Assembly (NCBI GenBank): GCA_023261185.1
Contig: JALRJN010000019.1
Coordinates: forward strand, 1 to 35,630
Reading direction: 5' to 3'
DNA length: 35,630 nt
Origin: Porticoccus sp.
GTDB lineage: Bacteria; Pseudomonadota; Gammaproteobacteria; Pseudomonadales; Porticoccaceae
A program made the translations under genes and the position numbers. Positions 1 to 9,160 of the stretch are shown here, one piece after another. The notes under the pieces were generated by a model, which made no database searches, was not told the DNA's origin, and saw only the letters and a program-made list of their open reading frames with translations. How positions within the stretch are numbered: position 1 is the first letter of the stretch; the number at the start of each line of letters is the position of its first letter.

Positions 1-200
1 ATGTCGCCCATGTTGGTCGCCAATCGCACCCGAGGACCAACCGCATCATTGGCTTGCGCCGCTTGGCTGAACAGCAGGCCGATTAACAGCATGACGGCAC
101 CGAGGCTCATCAGGGCCCACCGGCGCGTCTGGCCGGCGTTATGGACGGTTGTTGCCGTCACAGCGCCTGTCTTAGGGCGTGTGGTGATGTGCTTGTTCAT
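1..200 (-). CDS. Secreted cyclophilin-type peptidyl-prolyl isomerase, N-terminal part (runs off window)
   Basis: Only the first 66 codons are in the window. They encode a basic N-terminus, a hydrophobic stretch (about residues 29-46) ending in an AQA-type signal peptidase site near residue 50, and then PRVRLATNMGD, the first beta strand of PpiA-type cyclophilins. The mature protein should speed proline isomerisation during periplasmic folding. The ATG at 200 overlaps the stop of the upstream gene (ATGA), implying translational coupling. The N-terminus before the hydrophobic core is rather long, so a Met nearer the core could be the true start. The family call rests on a short segment but the match is characteristic. 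Confidence 0.78.
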   Translation of the reverse strand, partial: MNKHITTRPKTGAVTATTVHNAGQTRRWALMSLGAVMLLIGLLFSQAAQANDAVGPRVRLATNMGD

Positions 201-652
201 GCGTTTCCTTCGTAAAAAATCTTCCATTCGCCTTGCTCGAGTCGCCAGTACTGGCGCTTGCGCGCCACGCGTGCGCGGGGTTTGAGTTGCTCGGCAAAGT
301 TAACGACGACGACCTCGTCTTTTTGATCGGCCCACTTGACCATGGATAGGTCTGAAATTCTGATGGTGCTGACAGCCTCGCCCTTGATCGTAGGCCACCA
401 GTGCGCCAGCTTTTTGCCTTTACGGAAAAAATCATCGCTGTAGGTGTCTCGCAGCTTGGCCAAGTCGCCGCCACGGCGATTGGCGAGCCATTCATCGAAT
501 CGCCCGCGGAATGCGGCACCCAAATCGGGGAGGGCGTCGCGCTTGACCCAATTAAGTTCGGGGCTTTTTTGTGGCGGAGTAAAAGACGGTGAATGATTAT
601 GAGCCGCAGAAGACCGGTTAAGGCATCGTGGTGAGAGCGATGTCGTTGACAC
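197..652 (-). CDS. Cds6-like (NTF2-fold) C-terminal-domain protein, start uncertain
   Basis: The C-terminal 110 residues resemble the NTF2/SnoaL-like domain found at the end of Cds6-type L,D-transpeptidases: a helix with RFDEWLANRRGGDLAKL, then YSDDFF, and a final RQYWRLEQGEWKIFYEG strand pair. No transpeptidase domain (HGT...SHGC motif) is present. No ATG with a ribosome site lies between the end of exbD (618) and the domain. The frame stays open back to an ATG at 718 inside exbD; GTG at 652 is the best compromise and gives 151 residues. The N-terminal 35-40 residues before the domain look unstructured (Ser/Pro rich). The gene may be a remnant of a longer transpeptidase. It is coupled downstream to the cyclophilin gene by ATGA. 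Function is unproven; a periplasmic or envelope role is suggested only by the family and the neighbour. Confidence 0.55.
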   Translation of the reverse strand: MSTTSLSPRCLNRSSAAHNHSPSFTPPQKSPELNWVKRDALPDLGAAFRGRFDEWLANRRGGDLAKLRDTYSDDFFRKGKKLAHWWPTIKGEAVSTIRISDLSMVKWADQKDEVVVVNFAEQLKPRARVARKRQYWRLEQGEWKIFYEGNA

Positions 653-1028
653 CGGCTTCCCGAGCCTGATCTGAAATAATGACAAACGAGGCTGTCCTGG
701 CCTTGGGATGAGCTTCAATCACCACCTGCAAGCGGGGATTTTCCGCGTGCGCCCGTTCTACGTTGGCTCGTACCGAGCGAATATCGATACGCCGTCCCTC
801 CAGCCAGATGCTATTGTCTTCGGCGATCTGAAAGGTTTGCGTGGCAAGCTTCAACTCTTTCGGTGGTGGCTGATCAGTGTGTGCTGTCTGTTGCAAGCCG
901 ATGCCTGTTTCACGCACAAAGGTGGCTGTGACGACGAAGAAAATCAATAGAATAAAAACAACGTCCAGCATCGGCGTCATATCGATTTCCGCCGGTTCAT
1001 CGGTAATTTTTCGACGTCCCAATGCCAT
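618..1028 (-). CDS. exbD: ExbD/TolR-family biopolymer transport protein
   Basis: This 136-residue protein has the ExbD layout: a short cytoplasmic N-terminus with EIDMTPMLDVVFILLIFF (about 14-31), one membrane helix carrying the conserved membrane Asp of PMLD, then a periplasmic domain of about 95 residues. In known systems ExbD works with ExbB as a proton-driven motor that energises TonB or gliding and secretion machinery. Here it is the first gene of a leftward group and is divergent from mutM, so no exbB or tonB sits beside it in the window. It must use partners encoded elsewhere. The ATG at 1028 follows an AGGTAG-like ribosome site. The length is normal for the family. Confidence 0.88.
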   Translation of the reverse strand: MALGRRKITDEPAEIDMTPMLDVVFILLIFFVVTATFVRETGIGLQQTAHTDQPPPKELKLATQTFQIAEDNSIWLEGRRIDIRSVRANVERAHAENPRLQVVIEAHPKARTASFVIISDQAREAGVNDIALTTMP

Positions 1029-1129
1029 GGCTACAAGCTACCTGTAAAGTACAAACGGGGTGCCCTCGGGTGAAGGGTGCATTAGTATGCCAGAGTTTTT
1101 TTTGCGCTACCTGATGGCGGGAGTAATCT

Positions 1130-1945
1130 ATGCCGGAACTGCCGGAAGTTGTCGTAACCCTGCGCGGGGTTAGTCCTCATATACTGGGAAAGCAGGTTGC
1201 CTCGGTTAGCGTCCGGGAGCCCCGGTTGCGATGGCCGGTCACGGAGGGGTTGTCCTCATTGCTGGTCGGACAGACCTTGCTGGAAGGTCGCCAGCGCGGT
1301 AAATACATGTTGTTCCGCTTTGCCAGTGGGCACTTGATGATCCATTTGGGTATGTCCGGTAATTTGCGCATCGTTACAGCCGGCACGCCGGTGGGAAAGC
1401 ACGATCACGTGGATATCAATTTTGTTGATGGTACCGTGTTGCGCTACAGCGACCCACGCCGTTTTGGCACGATTCAGTGGTTGGAGGGTCTCCCTGAAGA
1501 GCACCCGCTGTTACATCACCTCGGACCGGAGCCTTTTGACGACGCCTTTTGCGGTGACCATCTCTACCGGCTCTCGCGGGGAAGAAAAGTGCCCGTCAAA
1601 CAGTTCATTATGGACAGTAAGATTGTTGTGGGTGTGGGCAATATATACGCCAACGAGTCCCTTTTTCATGCGGGCATACGCCCCACATTGGGTGCCGGCA
1701 AAGTTTCAAGGGTGCGTTATGTGGAACTGGTCGAGCAGGTCAAACGAGTGCTGGCCAGTGCCATAGAGCAGGGTGGGACAACCCTTCGTGATTTTGTCGG
1801 GGGTGATGGCAAGCCCGGTTATTTCAAGCAGGAGCTCTACGTTTATGGGCGCGCCGGTGAATCCTGTCTGAAGTGCGGTACTTTGTTGAAAGAAATTCGC
1901 CAGGGTCAGCGTTCTACGGTGTATTGCCCTGACTGTCAGCGTTAA
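1130..1945 (+). CDS. mutM: Formamidopyrimidine-DNA glycosylase (Fpg/MutM)
   Basis: This 271-residue base-excision-repair enzyme removes 8-oxoguanine and formamidopyrimidines and nicks the abasic site. The catalytic N-terminus MPELPEV is present (Pro2 nucleophile, Glu3), as are the Lys of RGKYMLF (about 58), the HLGMSG and DPRRFG loops whose Met, Arg and Phe fill the gap left by the flipped base, and a helix-two-turn-helix around VVGVGNIYANESLF. The C-terminal zinc finger uses CLKCG and CPDC. Residue 8, Glu in the E. coli enzyme, is Val here. The gene is divergent from exbD and convergent with coaD, whose stop directly follows its own, so no terminator separates them. Length matches the family. 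Confidence 0.97.
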   Translation: MPELPEVVVTLRGVSPHILGKQVASVSVREPRLRWPVTEGLSSLLVGQTLLEGRQRGKYMLFRFASGHLMIHLGMSGNLRIVTAGTPVGKHDHVDINFVDGTVLRYSDPRRFGTIQWLEGLPEEHPLLHHLGPEPFDDAFCGDHLYRLSRGRKVPVKQFIMDSKIVVGVGNIYANESLFHAGIRPTLGAGKVSRVRYVELVEQVKRVLASAIEQGGTTLRDFVGGDGKPGYFKQELYVYGRAGESCLKCGTLLKEIRQGQRSTVYCPDCQR

Positions 1946-3084
<1,139 letters not shown>

Positions 3085-3143
3085 AATCGGGCTGGCTCCT
3101 TATAGTGCTAGCATACACCGCCGCATGACCACTGAGAAAACTG

Positions 3144-4241
3144 ATGTCGGATTCTGAATCAAACAACCACGAAAACAACCTTTCGGGCCAGGAAAAGCTT
3201 TCCTTCCTGCAGCGTATTCGCGGGCAAAAGCCCGGTGTTTCCGGGAGTGCACCAGCGGCAACCCAGCTGGAGCCAGTTTCCGAGACACCTGTGCCGTCTG
3301 AGAACGCTGAGATTTCAGCCATGACAAAGACCCGTTTGCGGGATCGTTTTCGCCAGGCATTGTCCAAAACCAGCCGTAGCCTCGGCAATCTGTTTCTCGG
3401 GGACCGTGAGATTGATGATGAGCTGCTGGAAGAGCTTGAAACCCTGCTATTGATGGCGGATGTGGGCATTGAAACCACGGTCGAGATCATTCGTGACCTG
3501 TCCGAGCGGGTGCAGCGCCGCGAGCTGTCCCACAGCCGAGCGCTGGTGGCTGCATTGCAGAACGCCATGGTGGAAAAGCTGAAGGCTTGTGAACAGCCGC
3601 TGGTGCTGGATACACAAAAACGTCCCTACGTGATTCTGGTGGTGGGGGTTAATGGTGTTGGTAAAACCACTACCATTGGCAAGTTGGCCCGCCGTTTCCA
3701 GTCACAGGGCAAGTCTGTGATGCTGGCGGCGGGAGATACCTTCCGCGCAGCTGCCGTTGAACAGCTTCAGGCATGGGGTGAGCGTAACCGGGTACCGGTG
3801 ATTGCCCAGCATACCGGCGCCGACAGTGCCTCGGTTATTTTTGATGGCATTCAGGCGGCACAGTCGCGCAATGTGGATATTCTGATTGCAGACACGGCCG
3901 GGCGCTTGCACACCAAAAGCAATCTGATGGATGAGTTAAAAAAAGTTAAGCGAGTCATGGCCAAACTGGACGATTCCGCTCCCCACGAAGTGCTGCTGGT
4001 GCTGGATGCCGGGACCGGGCAGAATGCCATGAACCAGATGCAGCAATTTCAGGACGCGGTGGATGTCAGCGGTGTGGCGTTGACGAAGCTGGATGGCACG
4101 GCCAAGGGTGGCATTATTTTCTCTCTTTGCAAGCGCTTTGGCGTGCCGATACGTTTTGTGGGGCTCGGTGAAGGTATTGATGACCTGCAGCCTTTCGATG
4201 CCCAGGAATATGTTCAGGCACTGCTGAGCAGAAGCGATTGA
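3144..4241 (+). CDS. ftsY: Signal recognition particle receptor FtsY
   Basis: This 365-residue GTPase docks the SRP-ribosome complex at the membrane for cotranslational insertion. A short acidic/polar A domain (residues 1-60) precedes the N domain (about 62-155). The G domain then shows GVNGVGKT (168-175), DTFRAAA (198-204), DTAGR (250-254) and TKLD (314-317), all intact. It ends in the family's FVGLGEGIDDLQPFD segment. It heads a rightward set with ftsE (15-base gap) and ftsX, the order also seen in E. coli. The A domain is shorter than in E. coli (497 residues) but within the range of many proteobacteria. Confidence 0.97.
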   Translation: MSDSESNNHENNLSGQEKLSFLQRIRGQKPGVSGSAPAATQLEPVSETPVPSENAEISAMTKTRLRDRFRQALSKTSRSLGNLFLGDREIDDELLEELETLLLMADVGIETTVEIIRDLSERVQRRELSHSRALVAALQNAMVEKLKACEQPLVLDTQKRPYVILVVGVNGVGKTTTIGKLARRFQSQGKSVMLAAGDTFRAAAVEQLQAWGERNRVPVIAQHTGADSASVIFDGIQAAQSRNVDILIADTAGRLHTKSNLMDELKKVKRVMAKLDDSAPHEVLLVLDAGTGQNAMNQMQQFQDAVDVSGVALTKLDGTAKGGIIFSLCKRFGVPIRFVGLGEGIDDLQPFDAQEYVQALLSRSD

Positions 4242-4256
4242 GGTAGCACTCCCTGT

Positions 4257-4937
4257 ATGATCCACTTTGACAAGGTCAGCAAGCGTTACCCCACAGGCCA
4301 GGAAGCGCTCAGTGGTCTCAGTCTGCACATGGATGCCGGGGAAATGGCATTTCTTACCGGCCATTCAGGTGCTGGTAAAAGTACCCTGCTGAAGCTGATC
4401 ATGTTGATGGAGCGTCCTACCCAGGGTCAGCTGCTGATCAATGGTAAAAACCTTGGCAGGCTTCACCGCAGCCAGATTCCCTACTACCGTCGACGGGTAG
4501 GTGTTGTTTTTCAAAACCACCAACTGCTGTTCGATCGCAATGTCTTTGATAACGTTGCCTTACCCCTGCAGGTATCCGGTTACCAGCCCCGTGAAGTCGG
4601 GCGGCGGGTGCGTGCTGCATTGGACAAAGTCGGCCTGCTGAACAAGGAAAAACATAACCCGATAGCTCTGTCTGGTGGAGAACAGCAGCGGGTGGGAATC
4701 GCTCGAGCGGTGGTGCATAAGCCACGCATACTGCTGGCCGATGAGCCGACGGGAAACCTGGACCCGGAGCTATCAGCGGAAATTATGACGCTGTTCAGAC
4801 AATTTGGTGAGCTGGGCGTCACGGTGCTGGTCGCTACACATGATGTGGATCTGATCACCCGTATGAATCGACGCCAGCTGCATCTTCAGCAGGGCAAACT
4901 GGTGAGTGACGAGGCAATTGCAGATGTCAGCCGGTAA
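4257..4937 (+). CDS. ftsE: Cell-division ABC transporter ATPase FtsE
   Basis: This 226-residue ABC ATPase pairs with FtsX at the septum and controls amidase activation during cell separation. Walker A is GHSGAGKST (35-43), the signature is LSGGEQQR (138-145), Walker B with the catalytic Glu is ILLADEPTG (about 158-166), and the switch His lies in VATHD. The Q-loop segment VVFQNHQLL is typical of FtsE. The ATG at 4257 lies 15 bases after ftsY, and the end of the gene overlaps ftsX, so the three genes form one operon. Confidence 0.97.
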   Translation: MIHFDKVSKRYPTGQEALSGLSLHMDAGEMAFLTGHSGAGKSTLLKLIMLMERPTQGQLLINGKNLGRLHRSQIPYYRRRVGVVFQNHQLLFDRNVFDNVALPLQVSGYQPREVGRRVRAALDKVGLLNKEKHNPIALSGGEQQRVGIARAVVHKPRILLADEPTGNLDPELSAEIMTLFRQFGELGVTVLVATHDVDLITRMNRRQLHLQQGKLVSDEAIADVSR

Positions 4938-5961
4938 CCGCCTGTTGCGCCGGAAGCCAACGGCTGGCAAAAATCCGTCGCGTGAGCCCAGGGTTGATGT
5001 CCGCCGCGGGGCCAGCGATGGCATTGCCCGCTGGACAGACAAACTGAAAAGCTACGTCGATCACCACCGAGGGTTGTTTCTGAGTACTGGGCGGCGACTG
5101 CTGGCCGAGCCGGTCCAGACACTGATGACATCTCTGGTGGTTGCGATTGCACTGGGTTTGCCTGCAGCACTTTATGTGGGTGTGGCCAACCTCCAGCAGC
5201 TAGCAGGGCGCGTTGACAGTACCGCGCAGATGACGGTGTTTCTGAAGAAAACTGCATCCGCGGAAGAGGTGGCGGGTCTGCAGAAGATATTGCGAGAGGA
5301 TACCGATATCCAGAGTGTCAGCTATATCTCCAGCGAGCAGGCGTTGGAGGAGTTTCAGGCGCTCTCGGGTTTTGGCGGTGTTTTGGAACTGCTGGATGAA
5401 AACCCGCTGCCGGGGGTGTTGCTGGTGCAGCCAGCAACGCGTTTTCGCGCCGACCTGGTCGGCAGTGAAGCTCTGGTTGCTCGCATCGCCGAGCTTGCGG
5501 CGGTAGATGATGTGCGGCTGGATATGAAGTGGATGCAGCGCTTGCAGGGGATCCTGGAAATTGGTCAGCGGCTGGTGCTGTCATTGGGCCTGGTGTTATC
5601 CCTGGGGGTATTGCTGATTATCGGCAACACCATCCGTCTGGCGATTGAAAACCGCCGTGATGAAATTGTGGTTGTGAAGCTGGTGGGCGGAACTGACAGT
5701 TACGTACGCCGGCCGTTTCTCTACACGGGCATCTGGTATGGCCAGCTGGGTGGTCTGCTCGCCTGGGTGCTGGTCATGTTAGCGCTGATATGGATTGATG
5801 GCCCGGTGGAGAGGTTGGCAACGCTTTACCAGACATCGTTTTCTCTGGCGGGGTTGGGGTTCAGTGGATTATTGGCGTTGTTGGGATCCGGAATTCTGCT
5901 CGGGTTGCTAGGGGCCTGGCTGGCGGTAGCGCGACATCTCGTGAGTATTGAACCAAAATAG
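4924..5961 (+). CDS. ftsX: Cell-division permease-like protein FtsX
   Basis: This is the membrane partner of FtsE. A cytoplasmic N-terminus of about 60 residues precedes TM1 (LMTSLVVAIALGLPAALYVG). A periplasmic domain of about 125 residues follows; it recruits septal hydrolase activators in relatives. Three C-terminal membrane helices then surround the conserved ENRRDEIVVVKLVGGTD loop. I chose the ATG at 4924 (345 residues), which overlaps ftsE by 14 bases and has GAGG about 9 bases upstream. A GTG at 4906 would add six residues. Four membrane helices and the ABC FtsX fold are as expected. Confidence 0.96.
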   Translation: MSAGNRLLRRKPTAGKNPSREPRVDVRRGASDGIARWTDKLKSYVDHHRGLFLSTGRRLLAEPVQTLMTSLVVAIALGLPAALYVGVANLQQLAGRVDSTAQMTVFLKKTASAEEVAGLQKILREDTDIQSVSYISSEQALEEFQALSGFGGVLELLDENPLPGVLLVQPATRFRADLVGSEALVARIAELAAVDDVRLDMKWMQRLQGILEIGQRLVLSLGLVLSLGVLLIIGNTIRLAIENRRDEIVVVKLVGGTDSYVRRPFLYTGIWYGQLGGLLAWVLVMLALIWIDGPVERLATLYQTSFSLAGLGFSGLLALLGSGILLGLLGAWLAVARHLVSIEPK

Positions 5962-6062
5962 GGTTTATTGATCTGAATCAGGTGCTTATCGCAACTTTTT
6001 GCGGGTATGAAAATCTAACTACAAGCTGCTAAACTACTGCACCCTTATTTGTCGAGGCCGTT

Positions 6063-6917
6063 ATGAAGAAAGCGTTACAGACAGTTGAATGGATGGCACC
6101 CGGTGCCAATCTCTCTGCATATATGCAGGGTGTGAATGCCATTGCCGTGTTGTCTGCCGATGAAGAGCGCTCTCTGGCAGAAGATCTTTACTATCGCGAA
6201 GATCTTGATGCTGCACGTCGGCTGGTGATGTCACACCTGCGTTTTGTGGTTCATATTGCCCGTTCCTACAACGGTTATGGTCTGCCTTTGGGCGATCTGA
6301 TCCAGGAAGGCAACGTCGGTTTGATGAAAGCCGTAAAACGTTTTAACCCGGAAAAAGGTGTGCGGCTGGTATCCTTTGCCGTTCACTGGATCAAAGCTGA
6401 AATTCACGAATACGTGCTGCGTAACTGGCGTATCGTTAAAGTGGCCACCACCAAGGCCCAGCGCAAACTGTTCTTCAACCTCCGTACGGCCAAAAAGAAG
6501 CTTGCTTGGCTGACCCAGGATGAGGCAAAGGCCATCGCCGAGGATCTTGGCGTGGAAGTTGCCCAGGTTTATGAAATGGAGCAAAGGTTATCGGCCCGTG
6601 ATGCCGCCTTTGATGCGCCGGAAGACAGTGATGACGACAGCAGCTATCAGGCGCCGGCACTCTATCTGGAAGACAAGTCAGCCGATCCAGCATTGCAGCT
6701 GGAGCGGGCCGATAGCGAGCAGGACAGCTGCCTGCGCATGAGCGAGGCATTGGAAGAGCTTGATGAGAGAAGCCGCGATATTATCAACAGCCGGTGGCTG
6801 ACAGATAACAAGGCGACACTTCATGATCTGGCTGATCGCTATGGTGTTTCTGCCGAAAGAATTCGTCAGCTGGAGCAGAATGCCATGAAAAAAGTACGGG
6901 CGATCATGGAAGCCTGA
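6063..6917 (+). CDS. rpoH: Heat-shock sigma factor RpoH (sigma-32)
   Basis: This 284-residue sigma factor directs RNA polymerase to heat-shock promoters. Region 2 contains the core-binding [17 protein letters not shown] segment (about 78-93) and the melting/-10 recognition stretch around [18 protein letters not shown]. The diagnostic RpoH box QRKLFFNLR is at 133-141. Region 4 ends in a helix-turn-helix, [20 protein letters not shown], that reads the -35 element. A 101-base gap from ftsX holds its own promoter region, where I saw no clear consensus. The gene is followed by a strong terminator at 6941. Confidence 0.97.
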   Translation: MKKALQTVEWMAPGANLSAYMQGVNAIAVLSADEERSLAEDLYYREDLDAARRLVMSHLRFVVHIARSYNGYGLPLGDLIQEGNVGLMKAVKRFNPEKGVRLVSFAVHWIKAEIHEYVLRNWRIVKVATTKAQRKLFFNLRTAKKKLAWLTQDEAKAIAEDLGVEVAQVYEMEQRLSARDAAFDAPEDSDDDSSYQAPALYLEDKSADPALQLERADSEQDSCLRMSEALEELDERSRDIINSRWLTDNKATLHDLADRYGVSAERIRQLEQNAMKKVRAIMEA

Positions 6918-6940
6918 TTCCAACAGAAAAAGCCTCGTTT

Positions 6941-6967
6941 AAAAGCCGCGGTCTCCGCGGCTTTTTT
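6941..6967 (+). terminator. Intrinsic terminator after rpoH
   Basis: A perfect 11-base-pair stem (AAAAGCCGCGG / CCGCGGCTTTT) with a TCT loop, followed by more T residues, starts 23 bases after the rpoH stop. The A-run on the left side would also allow weak function on the other strand. The DUF423 gene starts 20 bases later. Confidence 0.92.
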
Positions 6968-6987
6968 AATGAAAACCAAGGAATACC

Positions 6988-7377
6988 ATGAAAACAATTG
7001 CGATATTTACCGGCCTGTCAGGTTTTCTGGCTGTGGCATTGGGGGCCTTTGGTGCACACGGCCTGCGCGGCAGCGTTGATGTCTCTTTGCTGGATGTTTG
7101 GCACACGGCGGTGCAATACCAGATGTTTCACGTGTTTGCCCTGCTGACTATCGTGGTTGCTTCAGCGGGAGATCCGCTGCCACTAATGAAGTGGGCGGCT
7201 CGTCTATTTCTACTGGGCACCGTGATCTTCTCGGGGAGTTTGTATGTGCTGGTCTTGACCGGTATCAGGGCACTGGGAATGGTGACCCCAATTGGCGGGG
7301 TGTTGTTGTTGGCAGGTTGGCTCGTTCTGTCCTTTGCCTTGGTGCAATGGGTCGCACGACGCGAGAAAGGAGTCTAG
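6988..7377 (+). CDS. DUF423 (YgdD-like) inner-membrane protein
   Basis: This 129-residue hydrophobic protein has the DUF423 signature: GFLAVALGAFGAHGLR at the N-terminus, WHTAVQYQMFHVFALL next, and LGMVTPIGGVLLLAGWLVL at the end. Four membrane helices are evident. The molecular function of the family is not established. The gene sits directly behind the rpoH terminator, and its ribosome site (CAAGGAA) overlaps the terminator's downstream flank. Its stop is two bases before the trmB TTG start, so the two genes are probably cotranscribed and translationally linked. Confidence 0.9.
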   Translation: MKTIAIFTGLSGFLAVALGAFGAHGLRGSVDVSLLDVWHTAVQYQMFHVFALLTIVVASAGDPLPLMKWAARLFLLGTVIFSGSLYVLVLTGIRALGMVTPIGGVLLLAGWLVLSFALVQWVARREKGV

Positions 7378-7379
7378 CG

Positions 7380-8084
7380 TTGGAAATCAAACCGGAGTAC
7401 AAGAAAAAATCCATTCGTAGTTACGTGGTGCGGGCGGGTCGTATGACCGATAGTCAGCGAGCTGCCTTTGAGAAGTACTGGCCCGTCTATGGATTAAGTC
7501 TCAAGGACGGCCCGGTCAATCTTGATCAGGTATTTGCTCGTGTGGCTCCACGTGTGCTGGAAATCGGGTTTGGCATGGGGGACTCGCTGCTACAAATGTT
7601 GCAGCAGGAAACAGATAAGGATTTCGTGGGTATTGAAGTCCACCCGCCAGGGGTGGGTCGCCTGATCAATAATGCCGGGAAGCACGAGCTAAGTAATTTA
7701 CGGGTATACCTCGCAGATGCCATAGATGTGATGGACGACTGTATACCCGTTGAAAGTTTTGACCGAGTTCAGATTTATTTTCCCGATCCATGGCACAAGA
7801 AAAAGCACAACAAGCGCCGACTGATTCAGGCTGATTTTGTTGCCAAATTACGAACACATATCAAGCCGGGGGGTATTCTGCACCTGGCGACAGACTGGGA
7901 ACCCTATGCCGAGCATATGCTGGAGGTGATGGAGGCAGTCAGTGGCTTTGTGAATGAAGCGGGAGTCGGCCAGTATTCACCGCGTCCGGATTATCGCCCG
8001 GTGACAAAGTTTGAAAAACGTGGTGCCCGCCTGGGGCACGGCGTCTGGGATCTGCTCTATCGTAAGGAAAGCTCAGGAGATTAA
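7380..8084 (+). CDS. trmB: tRNA (guanine46-N7)-methyltransferase TrmB
   Basis: This 234-residue SAM-dependent enzyme makes m7G46 in the variable loop of tRNAs. It shows RSYVVRAGRMTDSQ near the N-terminus, the SAM-binding VLEIGFGMGDSLLQM, FVGIEVHPPGVG, and the highly diagnostic FPDPWHKKKHNKRRL (catalytic and tRNA-contacting region). The C-terminal TKFEKRGARLGHGVWDL is also typical. I chose TTG at 7380 because AAAGGAG lies at 7366-7372, seven bases upstream, and the family starts close to this point. Upstream reading through the DUF423 gene in this frame gives sequence unrelated to TrmB. Confidence 0.94.
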   Translation: MEIKPEYKKKSIRSYVVRAGRMTDSQRAAFEKYWPVYGLSLKDGPVNLDQVFARVAPRVLEIGFGMGDSLLQMLQQETDKDFVGIEVHPPGVGRLINNAGKHELSNLRVYLADAIDVMDDCIPVESFDRVQIYFPDPWHKKKHNKRRLIQADFVAKLRTHIKPGGILHLATDWEPYAEHMLEVMEAVSGFVNEAGVGQYSPRPDYRPVTKFEKRGARLGHGVWDLLYRKESSGD

Positions 8085-8211
8085 CAGCCGGATAAAAACT
8101 GTTTTCGAAGACGATGATGAAAGGCCACATTGAAAAAAAGCTGAGTTTATCTCTGATAACCGAGCTTGAAGTGTTCAATGGTTTCCTCGCAGATAGCTTT
8201 TCAACAAGAGT

Positions 8212-9045
8212 CTAGGTAACTACCAGTAAATCACCGTTATAGTGTTCCATAAGGCGTTCCACCTTGCAGCCCACCAAAGTGTTGTAGAGGCTTTTTTCAC
8301 GACTTGTCCCCATGACCAAAACAGCGGCCTCCAGTTGTAGGGCCCGTTGGTAGATCACCGTACAGGGACGCCCAATTTGCAGGTGAACCCGCGACGGGTC
8401 TAGGGCAAAGCGCTGGGCAATAGCTGATTGCTCAGCGGTCAGTTCCGACAGGTAGTCAAAGCCAAGATGGGTGGCAATTGACTCTTTCTCATCCAGGGCA
8501 CAGACCAAGCTCAACTCGCGGTGCAGATCTTCGGCCAGATTGCTGGCGGTGGCGAGTACGTTGTGATTCAGCCCGTCGTGGAGTTCATCGCGACTGCGCG
8601 GATCAATGGCCGCAAGAATAGGGCCGTCAGGCACCCTAACTTCACTGGAAGCCAGATACAGGGGACAAGGGGAGGATTCCAGCCATCGTGGCAGATCCTC
8701 CTGGTAAGATCGATCGAGAAACATCATGCAGACATCTGGATGCTGGGCCCTCTGGCAAGCAGCTTTCAGAAAGTCTTCATTCCAGGCGGCTTCGTAATTT
8801 ACATCCGCGGCTAATCCGAGTTTTGCCACCTGATGCCTGAGGCGTTGCTCCAGTTCGCTACGTGCCTCGTATTTGGCATCCTGGCGAGAGTTGAAGTGCA
8901 GCATTTCCTTCCTGTCGAGATAGCAACAGGCAAATGCGGTAAGGCTGGCACCATTTTCCATCGCCAAAGCAGCAGCCCGTTCCAGGGCCGGCTGATCAGG
9001 GGCAGTGGTATTGATCGCAATGAGATAGGACAGGCAATTAACCAA
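8212..9045 (-). CDS. Tandem-domain universal stress protein (UspE-like)
   Basis: This 277-residue protein contains two Usp alpha/beta domains. The first (about 1-135) opens with YLIAINTTAPDQPALERAAALA. The second (about 140-277) opens with GPILAAIDPRSRDELHD and ends with VLVMGTSREKSLYNTLVGCKVERLM, close to the ATP-binding G-2x-G-9x-G type loop but with an altered spacing. Such proteins are induced by stress or growth arrest; the substrate is unknown. The start is TTG at 9045, with GGGAG about nine bases upstream. An ATG at 9092 in a different frame begins MEQLFKIL, which resembles Usp N-termini, so an old frameshift or a sequencing error at the start is possible. The gene is divergent from elbB. 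Confidence 0.85.
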   Translation of the reverse strand: MVNCLSYLIAINTTAPDQPALERAAALAMENGASLTAFACCYLDRKEMLHFNSRQDAKYEARSELEQRLRHQVAKLGLAADVNYEAAWNEDFLKAACQRAQHPDVCMMFLDRSYQEDLPRWLESSPCPLYLASSEVRVPDGPILAAIDPRSRDELHDGLNHNVLATASNLAEDLHRELSLVCALDEKESIATHLGFDYLSELTAEQSAIAQRFALDPSRVHLQIGRPCTVIYQRALQLEAAVLVMGTSREKSLYNTLVGCKVERLMEHYNGDLLVVT

Positions 9046-9160
9046 GCGTTGCTACTCCCGGAGAACCGTAGGATTTTAAACAGCTGCTCCATATAATCTG
9101 GGCTCTATTCTAACGATAGACTATTTTTGTTCAGTATCAGGCAAATTCGGGAGGGTCCTT

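Noticed and set aside
1130-1945. MutM residue 8 Val instead of Glu as a sign of inactivation
   Set aside because: The catalytic Pro2, Glu3 and Lys, the gap-filling loops and the zinc finger are all intact, so loss of activity is unlikely.
7098-7379. Upstream extension of the trmB frame
   Set aside because: The extra sequence overlaps the DUF423 gene in another frame and does not resemble TrmB. The TTG at 7380 has the proper ribosome site.
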